From NCBI GenBank assembly GCA_033439765.1, contig JAULSN010000005.1, forward strand, positions 3,115,001 through 3,179,000: a stretch of 64,000 bases of DNA, given 5' to 3'. The notes beneath the pieces were generated by a model. That model had not been told where the DNA came from, did no database searches, and worked only from the letters and a program-made list of their open reading frames with translations. Positions 52,471 to 62,938 of this stretch are shown in pieces (the first letter of the stretch is position 1; every line of letters begins with the position of its first letter). This DNA is from Lasiosphaeria ovina (lineage: Eukaryota > Ascomycota > Sordariomycetes > Sordariales > Lasiosphaeriaceae). The position numbers and the translations under genes are program-made.

Positions 52471-53015
52471 ATCAGCATCTCTTTTCCTATCGGGCATCTC
52501 GTTTCCTACCGGGCATCTCTTTTCCTATCGGGCATCTCTTTTCCTACCGGGCATCTCTTTTCCTACCGGGCATCTCTTTTCCTATCGGGCATCTCTTTTC
52601 CTACCGGGCATCTCTTTTCCTACCGGGCATCTCTTTTCCTACCGGGCATCTCTTTTCCTATCGGGCATCTCTTTTCCTACCGGGCATCTCTTTTCCTATC
52701 GGGCATCTCTTTTCCTACCGGGCATCTCTTTTCCTACCGGGCATCTCTTTTCCTATCGGGCATCTCTTTTCCTACCGGGCATCTCTTTTCCTACCGGGCA
52801 TCTCTTTTCCTATCGGGCATCTCTTTTCCTACCGGGCATCTCTTTTCCTATCGGGCATCTCTTTTCCTACCGGGCATCTCTTTTCCTACCGGGCATCTCT
52901 TTTCCTATCGGGCATCTCTTTTCCTACCGGGCATCTCTTTTCCTACCGGGCATCTCTTTTCCTATCGGGCATCTCTTTTTCCAATCGGGCATCTCTTTTC
53001 CAATCGGGCATCGTA
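52471..53015. repeat. 19-bp minisatellite array 3 (largest)
   Basis: About 28 units of GGGCATCTCTTTTCCTACC alternating with TATC variants, often as TACC-TACC-TATC triplets, suggesting a higher-order unit. The 227-codon frame crossing it is a by-product of a 19-bp unit with no stop in any frame. Confidence 0.95.
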
Positions 53016-53136
53016 TGCTTATTGGCAGGACGCCGTGTAGTGCATGTTTGATAGGCAAACTGCGGTGTCTGTTCACTCGGGCAACGGATAGCGCTGCGTC
53101 TCCGTCCTCTGTAGCTCTTCGAAGCTGACCAGACCA
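53016..53136. other. Array flank
   Basis: Short unique stretch between the satellite and the 190-bp repeat; nothing recognised. Confidence 0.4.
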
Positions 53137-53330
53137 ACAGTCAGAAGTAGCGGTCAGTGGCAGGACAGCAATTGTGCCGATAATTCTTGCAAGCCATTCA
53201 GTCTGTCAACTGTAGCCCCTTATCATCCCGATCCAGACCAACCTAACTAGGTAGTCAACTATCAACCTCCTATCACGCTGTATTTTCTCGCAAAGTGCAC
53301 GACGAGCAGTACGAGGGCGTCAGTTTGGGT
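53137..53330 (+). repeat. Dispersed ~190-bp direct repeat, copy 2
   Basis: Second copy of 17229-17420, ending at the same GAGGGCGTCAGTTTG point. Confidence 0.9.
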
Positions 53331-53944
53331 GAGGCGGGACTGTCCGTGCCGTCGGGATTGAAGGTGATCATAAGTAGCAGTATGGGATAATCTACACCCC
53401 CTTAGGCATGGGGTGGCCGTAAGTTTACGCTAGCTTTGCTAGAGCCTCATGCAGAAACCCTTGCCCGAAGCCGCCTACTTTGGATATCACTTGATACTAG
53501 TATAGAGTCCCTTGAGCTGAAGGAACGTGGGCGGCGAAGATTGGGCGACGAGTGGGCGACGAAGAGAATAGGGGGGGCGGGGAAGAAGGCTATCGGGGCC
53601 TGGAGCCACAAGGGATGGGAAATGGATCGGTTCCTACAATAGCGGTGGGCGAATAGAAACCGCACTAGGTCGTCGGCTGCTGCGGCCCATGCCCTACGTC
53701 CGGCCACACAGACAAACGCCGAAACATGAGGATGACGATGGGAAAAGAAGACTCACCAACAGCTACCCTACCAGGGCTCCATAACAGTAGTCCATTTCCG
53801 GTTTTGTCGGGCTCTTAAGAAATCTACTACTTATTTATTCCACTACCCACATCTTTGTTTACTTGTCCTCAGCCTACTTTGCACAGTTCCCCAAGCAGAA
53901 AACCAGAAGTCCAAACTACCAGCTACGTTCACTCCCAACACAAC
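53331..53944. other. No convincing gene
   Basis: Frames at 53436-53707 lie opposite each other and lack domains. Leader and promoter of the 53945 gene. Confidence 0.45.
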
Positions 53945-54348
53945 ATGGACCACGAAAGAAAGTTTCTCGAGCAGCAGATACAGGCAGCAAAGGCCTCGTA
54001 TAAGAGGTTGGCCGATTGGACGAGTGTCAAAAATCTCCATCAAGCTGAGATCATGTCCAAGTTTGGTTTCGCGATCGAACCCATTAGCATCTATGAAGAA
54101 AAACTAGCTGAGATACGTCACCATAATACCCCCGAGGGACAAGAACTGGTCGCTGAAATGGAGCTACTATTGAACGGTGAGTCATAGTTTTCCCTGTTTT
54201 ACGTATAATGGTCTAATAATAACTAGAAAACGCCTTGGCTGATCCGGACCCCGACCAATGGGCCCAGGTGAATCAGTTCTTGAAGGAGAAAGGTGTTGAC
54301 TTGGGAACATTCCGCTGTGCGAAGTGGAAGATTATACCTGCTGTATAG
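53945..54348 (+). CDS. Small helical protein of unknown function, duplicated locally
   Basis: Exons 53945-54176 and 54227-54348 with a 50-bp intron (GTGAGT donor, CTAG acceptor). The ATG gives MDHERKFLEQQIQAAKASYK, then LHQAEIMSKFGFAIEPISIY and EEKLAEIRHHNTPEGQELVA, a charged helical protein. Exon 2 reads DPDPDQWAQVNQFLKEKGVD and ends KWKIIPAV. No domain recognised; about 117 aa. An inverted decayed copy lies at 3738-4175, and similarity between copies continues about 110 bp past the stop. The last feature suggests the transcript end was duplicated with the gene. Confidence 0.62.
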
Positions 54349-55009
54349 GCATTTGACGAGATTTTGCTGGCTAAGAGCTTGTACTTCAAGGTTCGAGAAG
54401 TCGTTTGGGGAGCTTCACCAGTATGAGATGTTTGTGGCGTTGCAGACGCCGTAGATTCCAATGAAAGCGGGTTCATCCCCGACTCAGACCATAAAGGAGA
54501 ATGAAGGCGGGGTTTGTAGAGCGATAAAGTGAGGGGACCTGTTGTTAAAAGATGTAACCAAAAGTGTAGATCCCCAAAGTCCCGATCTGCCAACTCCTAT
54601 CAAAAATGGGTGTACCCCCTATTACGGCTTGTGGCCGGGCACACCCCATTTTTGAGGGTGGCAAGGGTGGGAAAATGGACCAGTTCCCACCTAAGAAACC
54701 TATCCGTTCCAGACAGAGAAGCCACCATTCTCACGAAAAATGGCATCTAAACGTTTTGCTTATCTATCGTTTTTCGAACCTCAAGTTGCTTTAATATCGG
54801 GCTCAGGAGGTTTTTATAAGTAGGTATCGATGCAAATATTTCCAATTAGGTCAAATTGTGGAAGAGGGCAAGATCATCTTCTGGCGGAGTGAGGAGAAGC
54901 AAGTATTTGTTCCTAGCAAACTTCGACAGCCATCAGGGCAACCAAATCCAAATGTAAGATTCCCTGGCCTCCACAAGCTATGCGGCTACGCTGACTTCAA
55001 ACGGCTTCC
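54349..55009. other. Downstream region with a hairpin
   Basis: Bases 54602-54655 form an inverted repeat (CAAAAATGGGTGT ... ACACCCCATTTTTG). From about 54965 the sequence is shared with the 40.9-kb locus. No gene. Confidence 0.55.
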
Positions 55010-55354
55010 TCAGCAGCGGCCTGAGTATCCGAAACATACGATCGCCCCAGCCAAACCCATAGCGGTGATAAGTCGTCCACATTTCGAACAATGGAATGCA
55101 CAGCCCTTTTTAATACAGTTCGCCACATCGCACTCAACTTCCGCGGAAGAGAAAACATAACGTACTCCACCACATCCAATATATTCGACCTGATAATTTG
55201 CCTCGCCGTTGTTGGTCGTTGCCACACTCGTATAAGGACGTGGCTCGATCTGGTAGCCGGTATTATCTACTGAATTGTCAGCTTCGGAAGAGGGTGGCGT
55301 GGCTCGAATGATGTACCCATAGTTCCAGCTTATAATTGAGAAGTTGCGGGTTAT
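55010..55354 (-). pseudogene. Paralogue of the Cys-rich protein at 40592 with lost start codon
   Basis: The full-length frame (115 codons) aligns residue by residue with the 40592 protein, including NNGEANYQV, CxxCG-like YIGCGG and the paired Cys. The start is ATA where the other copy has ATG. One cysteine pair is altered (CVGC to YIGC). A shorter internal ATG exists but would drop 44 residues. Upstream similarity continues to about 55440. ATG-to-ATA is a G-to-A change, as RIP would make on the opposite strand. Confidence 0.7.
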
Positions 55355-55850
55355 GCTTATATGTTGTTAATCTCTAGTTTGAGCGATAATAGCAGTAGGG
55401 GCAAGAGAAGATTGACGATCGACTTTATTGAAGAGAGTAGCCAAGCTGGTTTATTATATACAACTGTGGTACGTTTATAAAAGACGAGGCTCTCTGTAGG
55501 GATTGTGACTGCGGCTCAAAGACAGCAGCTCCCACCGAGGACTAGCAGCTCTATTACCGCCCAACCGCATCTGCAGGCGGCATCACCAGGGATACATAAT
55601 TGATTAGTCCGCCGGCCTCGCCTCACATTTCGGTGAGGTCGCATCAAATTCGGCCCTTGCCCATGACCCTGTCCCAGATAGAGAGGACAGGGTCAGCTGG
55701 GGTTGAGATTTGACCTGACCAGCCATAATTTTTGCCGCTGTGGCAAGCGATGACACAAATTGTTTGTACATCTCGTCCATAGTAATGTGGTAGTCCGATA
55801 ACTTTCCCGGAAAACAGCTTTCGAATTCTGGTCTAGGTCCGTGTTTATAA
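55355..55850. other. Duplicated upstream region, then no gene
   Basis: 55355-55440 resembles 40500-40591. The remainder (55450-55850) holds short frames only; a GACAGGGTCA-type repeat pair lies near 55662-55694. Confidence 0.45.
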
Positions 55851-56096
55851 GCGGGATATTCCTCAGGCTCCCACTACAAGCAGCTCTTTGATGGTCCTGG
55901 ATCAGCAGAGCCTCGTGGTCTATTCTTCCATACACAAAACACTGGCAAAGAGTCAAGATACCCTTGGTCGGTCAAAAAGTGGAAAGAACGTATGGAAACG
56001 TCTTTTGGACTCAGCCATAGCGCTTCGACTCGCTTAGGGAATGTTATAGGGCTGGAAGTATCTCGTACTCCCATCAATATGGGTGTTGAGAAGTAA
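55851..56096 (+). CDS. Internal or last exon of an unknown gene
   Basis: An open frame with no ATG but clear protein character: YSSGSHYKQLFDGPGSAEPR, then GLFFHTQNTGKESRYPWSVK and ASTRLGNVIGLEVSRTPINM, ending GVEK-stop at 56096. It is preceded by TAA, so it must be an exon behind an intron or a truncated gene. No donor exon was identified upstream. No family recognised. Confidence 0.4.
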   Translation, partial: AGYSSGSHYKQLFDGPGSAEPRGLFFHTQNTGKESRYPWSVKKWKERMETSFGLSHSASTRLGNVIGLEVSRTPINMGVEK

Positions 56097-56428
56097 CGAC
56101 CTAGATGCCTTGTTAGGTGACCTGAAGACGAAAAGAAAAGAGCTTGCCATGGGTACGGGATTGGTGCTTTATGGTGGAGGTATGTTCGCCGAACGACCTA
56201 GCGCTCCCCGTCTAGCTCACCAATTATTGCAGGAACCTCATCCCTTGGGATAAGAGGAGGGAGTCATCCGAATCCTGTCACTGGGACGCAAACCTCCTCA
56301 AAAATCAGACCAAGCTAGTCTCAGCAGTTATCGCCCTTCAGTTCAGGGGGGGTTCGACAGCGCCGTCGTAGAATCCGCAAGTAACGTGGAAGATCCATCC
56401 AAACAAAACCACCGAGAGAACAACCACA

Positions 56429-56885
56429 CTAACCAAACAAGCTCTTCCAGTAAACAAATAATCTAACCCATGACAGACGATCCGTCCGCCCGAGCGACTT
56501 GAAATGCGCGATAGTCCCGAGAATGGACGTCCACGAACCCGTGAAGGGCGTTCCGACGTTGACGGCTTTCAGATGGCCGAAGAGACATCGCAAGTAGTTT
56601 TGATTCTCCAGAACTGATCCCTCTGGAGCACTCGGGTATATTTCTCTGCTGCGATAGCGTTCCGTGGCCCCAAATAACAAGAAGACAAAGGCCAAAGCGA
56701 GCATGGCTGGCCAGAGAGGAGAGGTCGACGAGCACAAATTTGACCTGGACGGAGGTATCGAGGGCGCGGATGGCGTTAATGACGGGCTGGATGCGTCCAT
56801 TGCGCACAGTCCCGTTGGTCGCGAACCTCGTGAGCTGCTGGAGAATTAGAATCGTGTTGCGGTTTTGTGTTTTAGGTAACGTCAA
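56429..56885 (-). pseudogene. Membrane-protein-like coding remnant in two frames
   Basis: From about 56850 one frame reads ILQQLTRFATNGTVRNGRIQ, then FVLVDLSSLASHARFGLCLL. The natural continuation seems to lie in another frame with its own ATG at 56800 (LWPAMLALAFVFLLFGATER, then SAPEGSVLENQNYLRC), ending at 56429. No intron fits. The 56816-56860 block is shared with 13957-14000. I read it as a frameshifted gene; alternatively the 123-aa frame alone is a small single-pass membrane protein. Confidence 0.4.
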
Positions 56886-56919
56886 CCGGCCACGTTATTT
56901 CGGCAGATGGATCTATTCG

Positions 56920-57366
56920 TTATACATCTTCCAAAAACTCATGTTGTTGATTTTCGTATTCTTCAAAGGTCGGGTAGCTGCTATCGTGATGTTCGGAAGT
57001 TATTGCTGCGGAAATCGCCTCTGGGGTCGGTTCGGCGCCAGCTTTTAGTAAAGCACGAGCTCCTTCCATATTGCTGAAGCCGCATGCCATCTCAAGAACT
57101 GAAGGTTGATCATCTATACCGAGATCCTGTATTGACCTTGCATTGATATCGAACCCAAGCGCTTGAAGATCGCTAGCGATGGACAAAACTTCCACGTAGT
57201 TCATACAAAGCGCCAAATAGTGGATAGGAGTATGACCAAAGCTGTCAAAAGCGAGGTCTCGCACAACGCCTTTCTTCCACTCGGGCATTAAGCAGCGGAC
57301 AAATCTCGAAAGCCCAAGCTTAGCTGCAAGATGTAGCGCATGATATCTATGATCATATTTTGACAT
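56920..57366 (-). CDS. Ankyrin-repeat protein
   Basis: 148 aa from the first in-frame ATG (57366); the frame is open to 57492 but only from GTG. Ankyrin-like units: YHALHLAAKLGLSRFVRCLM, then GHTPIHYLALCMNYVEVLSI with ASDLQALGFDINA, then PSVLEMACGFSNMEGARALL followed by KAGAEP. From family knowledge these are protein-interaction repeats. The third unit is close to consensus (LLKAGAEPTPEA). It has no fused catalytic domain. The gene on the same strand upstream ends at 57476, inside the longer version of this frame, so the shorter start is preferred. Confidence 0.6.
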   Translation of the reverse strand: MSKYDHRYHALHLAAKLGLSRFVRCLMPEWKKGVVRDLAFDSFGHTPIHYLALCMNYVEVLSIASDLQALGFDINARSIQDLGIDDQPSVLEMACGFSNMEGARALLKAGAEPTPEAISAAITSEHHDSSYPTFEEYENQQHEFLEDV

Positions 57367-57475
57367 GGATAAAGACCCAGATGATAAGGGCTCCCAACAG
57401 TCTGGAATCGCAGCTTGCCATTCTCTTCCCCACCGCGGGTTGCCATTTTCCCACCACCCCCGTGGGAAAACCACA

Positions 57476-57810
57476 TTACGAGTGCTTCTCACTTTCCACT
57501 ACTCGAAGCAAATCCAATCCATGGTAGGTTCTCACCTGCTGCCAGGACAAATGGGGTGACCCTCCATATCCTGAACTTTTGAGGCCCTCGGATTCACTCT
57601 GGAAAACAATCGGCTTCTCTCCATCGTCAAAGGCTTCTCCTGACTCTCTCCCATCGGCCTACCAGAATATCAATATAGTTTCAGTAACAAAAGAGAAATA
57701 CATACCAAAGAACAAGCACAGGTAGCATAATTTACCCAGACCCAGTTTTGGCAGTTCTGGGTTATGAAATATTTGCAACGATATTTATAGAAACCGCCGG
57801 AGCCAGACAT
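57476..57810 (-). CDS. Small Cys-containing fungal protein, 95 aa
   Basis: Exons 57810-57706 and 57658-57476 with a 47-bp intron (GTATGT donor, GGTAG acceptor); frame kept. It begins MSGSGGFYKYRCKYFITQNC, then QNWVWVNYATCACSLADGRE, a pattern I recall from small fungal proteins with a conserved N-terminus of unknown role. The four to five cysteines and YKYRCKYF suggest a zinc site. It ends YHGLDLLRVVESEKHS. It lies just upstream of the ankyrin gene on the same strand. Function unknown. Confidence 0.62.
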
Positions 57811-58500
57811 TATGGCGCTCTTAGCGAGGGCAGCGAGGGCGGAGTGTGGAGTGTGGAGTGAGGGCAGCCGGATCTGACAAACAAAGTATGGGGGATGAGT
57901 CCGCGACAGGAGGACATTTGGGATTATTGCCCAACCAACGCGAGGTGTTTCACAGCCGTGGCCCGGACCCGGCAAAGGCCGTCCTCTTCCTCACTCAACC
58001 ATTCCTTCGTTTACTAACCCAAAGGCGCATAATGTGACCTCTCGATACTCTCCTTTTTGCTTTTGTTGGTCTCTTTGACATCCTCTCCTTTAACAGTGCC
58101 CCTTTCTTTCGCTTATTAGCTCCATTTTACCCATTCTCGGCGGCAGTCTACCAGGAGCGGAATTACTCAACGGTCTGATGTTCTCGACCCTCTTACCACT
58201 TCCCAGCATCTTATCTTCTCCAACCTACCCGCCATGGCCGCCAAAATCACGAAATACAAGGCCATGGCTAATTATTAACTAGTGATTGGTTCCTTTGCCT
58301 ATAATGAATGTGGATGGGTTGCTGTTTGCTTGAGGTAGAGAAGTGCAGCTGCCGAAAGAGGGGTTGAGCGCCTTTTTCTTACCTACTGTACCCATCTTGT
58401 CACTATACGTCAATCGCGGCTTATCTCGTTAATATTTTCCAGTCTAAGTGCTACATTATGGACTGGCGATTCAAAGTATCGTCGTCCTTTAGTCTACTAA
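57811..58500. other. Spacer leading into an AT-rich tract
   Basis: No gene. From about 58400 the sequence turns AT-rich with TATA/TAATA phrases typical of RIP-mutated DNA. Confidence 0.55.
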
Positions 58501-59732
58501 TAGAGTCGCGGTATTTATACTTATTGGATTATAGAGGAAGGGCTTGAATTCGGGAATATTAATATTATATTATAGAAAATAATAAAAGCTTCCAGTTTCC
58601 TCCTCCCTAGCCCTTCTTCCCTTACCCCTAATATTCCTATTTCCTAATCTAGAAATACAAAAAATAGTAAGCTATATAGTCATATATAAGTTCACTACTC
58701 GCGTCGGTACGTATGGGCACTATACCAAGTCCCTTATAATACCCTATAACGAAGTAAAGAGAGCCCGAATAGTTTATAACGACGGCGGATTAGAGGTTTC
58801 AAGTACTACTAGGGCTTTATATTCTATTAAAGAATATAATAAAAAGTCTAACCTCCTCCGCGAGGGTCTAGGTTCGTTATAAAGCTCAACTACCGTACTA
58901 TTCTAAATAATCGGACTAATTCTAGCTTAAGGCGATTATTCTAATAGCGGGTTCAAGTTTTATAACGTTAACTAGGATAATTACGAGGATTGAATAATAA
59001 ATAGGTTATTATTTTACTACTCGAGTAAAGAGATAGCTTAGTTAAGAGGAATAGGAGGGGAGGTATATAAGGCGGTACGCGAGGCAACGTTATATAATAG
59101 TTCCCGTTCTATAATATCGTATGAGGCGCTTACCATCTCTAATAGTATCTTCCTAAATGCCTATATATCATTCTATATACGTGCTTCAAAGGGCTCCTAT
59201 ATCGGATTAGATACGCCAAGCATATTTAGCGTAAGCCACTTACGGGTATAACCGCCTCCTCTAATATCGATTAAAATGGCCTTGGAGTTTATACTAATAA
59301 CGATATTTAACGGCTTTAAATCCAAGTAGGTTACGTTATAATAGTGGAGGTAGTTGAGCCTATATATAATTTGAAGCGCCTACTGGCGCTAGGGGACGGC
59401 CTCCGGTTCTGGTAATCGTAGAGCGTCCCGTAGAGTGCCGTTTAGGTGGTACTTAAGGAGGAAACCTCGAAGGAAGGAAGTACCAGAACTGCCCGCGTCC
59501 GCTACGGTAGTTCTATACGGGTTAATAGATGAGATGGTAGTAACTAGACGTACGATTTCTTCCGAATGAGGTAGCTGCTCTAGGTTACGCAGCTCCCGTT
59601 GTAGGATTTCGGTATCTTCGGGTTGGTATTGAGGTCTATCTACCTCCTTATAGACGTATAGCCGCTCGTCCCCGCGAAGGCGGACTACGTATATACCCGG
59701 CGCTATTTCTTCCTCTTTGGTGATTTCTGATA

Positions 59733-61837
59733 CCATCCCCCCCCCCTTACCCGATCACCCCACCTTACCCGATCACCATTTACACCAAAACACTATATAT
59801 TTGAGCAACGATTGTATAGTCATTTGTGAAGCTATTTACATGGCAAATATAGCAAAATATAGATAAAAAGCAGCTTAGTCCATATATCGTGCCGGCGCAC
59901 GGATTGCACGGCCAGATCGGGTTTGCCTTGCAGGCATAACATCGTCATTTTCGTCAGAATCTTCCTCAACTTCATCTTCAGTCTCATCAACTTGAGGCTC
60001 TTCGGGAACCTCACCACCTAGTAGTATAGTGGCCAAAGTCATGAACCGCTTATTCGGGTTCGGGATTTTTCGACGTTTTTTGGGCTTCAGTCGCTCCAAT
60101 TCAGCCTCGAGGGCTTCAATCTGGTGTTTCTAGAAGATGACTTCGGTCTGAAGCTTCTCAACTACCCGGGCAGCCTTCTTGAACTTCATCCTTGTCGAGG
60201 GACTAGTTCCTATGCCCAGATCCATAACCTGGCGACTAGTAGACGGGGTCTCCGGGACTCCAGGGGGTACAACGGGCTCAGGGGTCTTTTTCCTATCTTG
60301 TTGAATCTCTGGGTGGCTCAGGGCCTTTTGCCTACTAATTGGCCAATTCCCAGTCGTTCGGAACCCTGATTTGATGTTCCTTTCCGTGAATCCTAGCTCC
60401 CGAGCTACTTTATAATATCGTATAAAGTTGATCTTATCGACTGGTGCTGAGTCGATCAGACTAGCCAATTTAGCCAGTTCGCGCCTATAGTAGGCTTTAA
60501 CTACATTAAATACTCCGTTATCAAGTGGCTATAAGCCGTGAGAGGTATGGGCCGGTAGGAAGCAAAGATATATATTATAGAAGAAGTAATAGGTTATAAA
60601 GTCATCCTAGGGTAATAATATGAGATATATAGGTCAAAGAGGGCATAGACTTCATGACTTACCGTTATATGGCTACCGTGGCCATTAAGAATAATAAGCC
60701 GGGCTTCGCTATCGTACTAAAGCCATGGATTAGTCTATAGAATAAAAATATCCTCGAGCCAACTAATGGCTAGTTTGTTATTAGTCCAGCCCTTTTCACT
60801 AGTAACGAAGCTCCATTCAGCTATTTTGTTCATCTCGTCTTCAAACCACTACGTCTGAAGATCTTTTCCTTTGAAAATAATACCTGGATCAAGGACTTTG
60901 CCGTCGGCACTAATACATTCGATCATAGTGGACCAACTACGGCCCTGGTCACTTTTGAGGTAGGTTTTCCGAGTCTCTGAGCTCCCCAGGACTAAAGAGT
61001 CAAGGCCTATATATAATCAGCATAGTAGAGTATAATAAGCATTATTTACTTACCAAAGCCCGCCATAATGCCGGCCTTATCGACATTGAAAGTGAGCCCA
61101 GGCCTGATCCAGTCGTATTCTTTCTCCCTGATATCGAAATACCAGTTTACGGCTTTGGGAGTGAAGCCGTTGAATCGGGCTGCTTCCATTCTTTTACCCA
61201 CTTTTGCTTTTATCTCGGGGTTCCGGGCTTTGAAGGCCTCAATCCAGTATTTTCCTAGGGGCTCATTATCCTCCTTCTTTTTAAGCAGCTCTTTGACAAT
61301 ACTACAGACTTGTAAATAGGTCGGGGCATAGCCGAAGCTCTCTTAGCGTATGATCCAAGTAACAACACGCTTTTCTTCAGCGTCTGTGAGCCGCCGGGAG
61401 GGGTGGTAGACTTCGCTCTTTGTAGGGACTCCCTTGAGTCTATTGTATAACGTTATATATGGAATACCATACTTCTAGGCAGATTTTCGAATGGAAATAC
61501 CATTATCAGTAACGTCAAGATAAGCATTAACTATATTATCTTCAGTATATAAGGCCATAATAATAATATAGGACAATATACGTAGTCAAAGGTAGAAGGT
61601 AAGAAGTTAATGAGGTTAAAATTGAGCTTGACTTGCATCGATGTAGCGAAAAGACTACTGTATATGGGCTGACAAATCTGCTCAAACTTTGTTCTACATG
61701 CAATTACATAACTAGTTCAATTGTCTACTTGTGAATAGCTTCAAAATTGAACGCGTAGTTGTTGTTGGAAGATGTAGTGTTTTGGTGTAAATAGTGATCG
61801 GGTAAGGTGGGGTGATCGGGTAAGGGGGGGGGGATGG
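59733..61837 (-). mobile_element. pogo/Fot-type DNA transposon with TA target duplication
   Basis: Terminal inverted repeats of about 60 bp: CCATCCCCCCCC then TTACCCGATCACCCCACC at the left, and the exact complement ending GGGGGGGATGG at the right. Each TIR holds two copies of CTTACCCGATCACC. TA dinucleotides flank it at 59731-59732 and 61838-61839. The interior is AT-rich with many stops. Length 2105 bp fits pogo/Fot elements. Near-identical TIRs argue for recent insertion, although the interior is mutated. Confidence 0.9.
59875..61557 (-). pseudogene. pogo/Fot-type transposase, RIP-damaged
   Basis: The ATG at 61557 starts MALYTEDNIVNAYLDVTDNG, a pogo-style helix-turn-helix region (ISIRKSA, YGIPYITLYNRLKG). 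A CENP-B-like segment follows (KYWIEAFKARNPEIKAKVGK). The catalytic part starts at FNVDKAGIM (first Asp). A small intron (about 61055-61009, GTAAGT donor) precedes LVLGSSETRK. The second catalytic Asp should sit in LILDGHGSH but reads LIILNGHGSH, a G-to-A change. The C-terminal FTERNIKSGFRTTGNWPISR is typical of the family. About ten in-frame stops, mostly TAG, make it inactive. Confidence 0.88.
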
Positions 61838-62434
61838 TATGTCCCTTGACGCCCCGCCGCTGGCGTTGAGGGGGGGGAAGCGTACCCGGAGCGGATCCTC
61901 GCGAGTATAGAAACGTAGATATCCGGCGATGCTCGCATATAAGCTATTCGTATCAGGCTCCGCCTTCATCGGTAGCGTAGTGTTGCCCTCGGTAGAAAGA
62001 ATGAGTTCGGTAACGGTATCGCGCCATAGCGGTACGCGGTCGAAGTCGATGTAGAGATAGAGACCCTCGAGGTCCCTTCTCTAATGCGATGACGGGGTCG
62101 CCTCTGGCACTTTTGGTGCATCCTGGAAGGTGACGGTAACATGCCACCTAACGTCCGGGCGACGTACTAATAGTCTAAGTGACCGTTTCTGAGGCTCGCC
62201 TGGCCATTGTCTATAGGTCCGCCGTACAAACTCGACCACGTTCGGCGAGCGGAACCACTCGGGCCATTGCGTTCTCATCCATGTTTGTATCGTTGGGGGA
62301 ATGAGGTCCAGAAGTGCGCCGTTAAGTCTCGCGGTGGGGCTGGACAAGAGACGTAGCCGGAGGATGTGGGTGTGGATGAGGTCAATAACGAAGGCGGTTG
62401 CGACGACGAGGCGCGTCCCGAGCCAGAAGCGCAT

Positions 62435-62752
62435 ATCGGAGATCCCGAGCGAATTCGATGGGACGACAAGGCCTTCTTCTGGAGCAGGATCGGAGAAGGA
62501 GTCGGAGATGGCCCCGATCGTTGTTTAGAGTGATAGGCGGTAGGCTCGGGAGAGAGGCAATGGCTGAACTAAGGTCAAAGAAGCCAGGCGGCTGCTGGTA
62601 ACTGGATGGCCGGGTCTGGGCGAGGATGGGAGTTGGTTTGTGGTAGCTCGATAATGTCGATAATAGAAGTGGACTGGAGGGTCATTTGAAGTGGATCGAT
62701 TGACTTGGGCTGGTCGTTTGTCAAAATTGGGTCCTACAGACCACAGCTTAAA
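62435..62752. other. 5' flank of the kinase-like pseudogene
   Basis: The kinase-like frame extends about 100 bp upstream without an ATG (VVPSNSLGISDM), then stops. Nothing else is visible. Confidence 0.45.
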
Positions 62753-62938
62753 ATGGATGAACCCAATTATGTGATTTTATGCACGGACTTATTGGGTAGG
62801 GAGGATTCGTTCGAGCTTGGCATGCATTTTTGCCTGCCTTGTGCTAGCAAACACAGGGCGAAGTGTCACGTTGAATCCCTGCCCCAGCCGAGGGAAGCCA
62901 GCCTTGTGATTGTCGGAAGTACCCTGCCATCAAACTGA
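62753..62938 (+). CDS. Possible 61-aa Cys-containing protein
   Basis: ATG frame MDEPNYVILCTDLLGREDSF, then FCLPCASKHRAKC. The four Cys/His spaced residues could bind zinc. No intron evidence and no known family. It is short, so chance cannot be excluded. Confidence 0.3.
   Translation: MDEPNYVILCTDLLGREDSFELGMHFCLPCASKHRAKCHVESLPQPREASLVIVGSTLPSN

Larger units (their letters stand above)
58900..62434 (-). pseudogene. Kinase-like gene interrupted by a transposon and RIP-type stops
   Basis: The 5' part (62434-61838) encodes a region with RFWLGTRLVVATAFVIDLIH and ends at the transposon. The 3' part resumes at 59732 and the frame is continuous if one TA is counted once. It carries a kinase N-lobe (RLRGDERLYVYKEV with the Lys), then after RIP-type stops a catalytic loop, YLDLKPLNIVI, a metal-binding LIDIRGGG and the WLTLNMLG segment. 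The 5' part has a TAG at about 62080; the part below 59390 has several TAGs fitting CAG or TGG. From family knowledge these are fungal kinase-like proteins. The upstream 5' end beyond the ATG at 62434 is open for about 100 bp and uncertain. The distal end (58900) is approximate. Confidence 0.7.

Noticed and set aside
52445..53128. 227-codon open frame across satellite array 3
   Set aside because: The 19-bp unit has no stop in any frame; the protein is pure repeat with no flanking domain.
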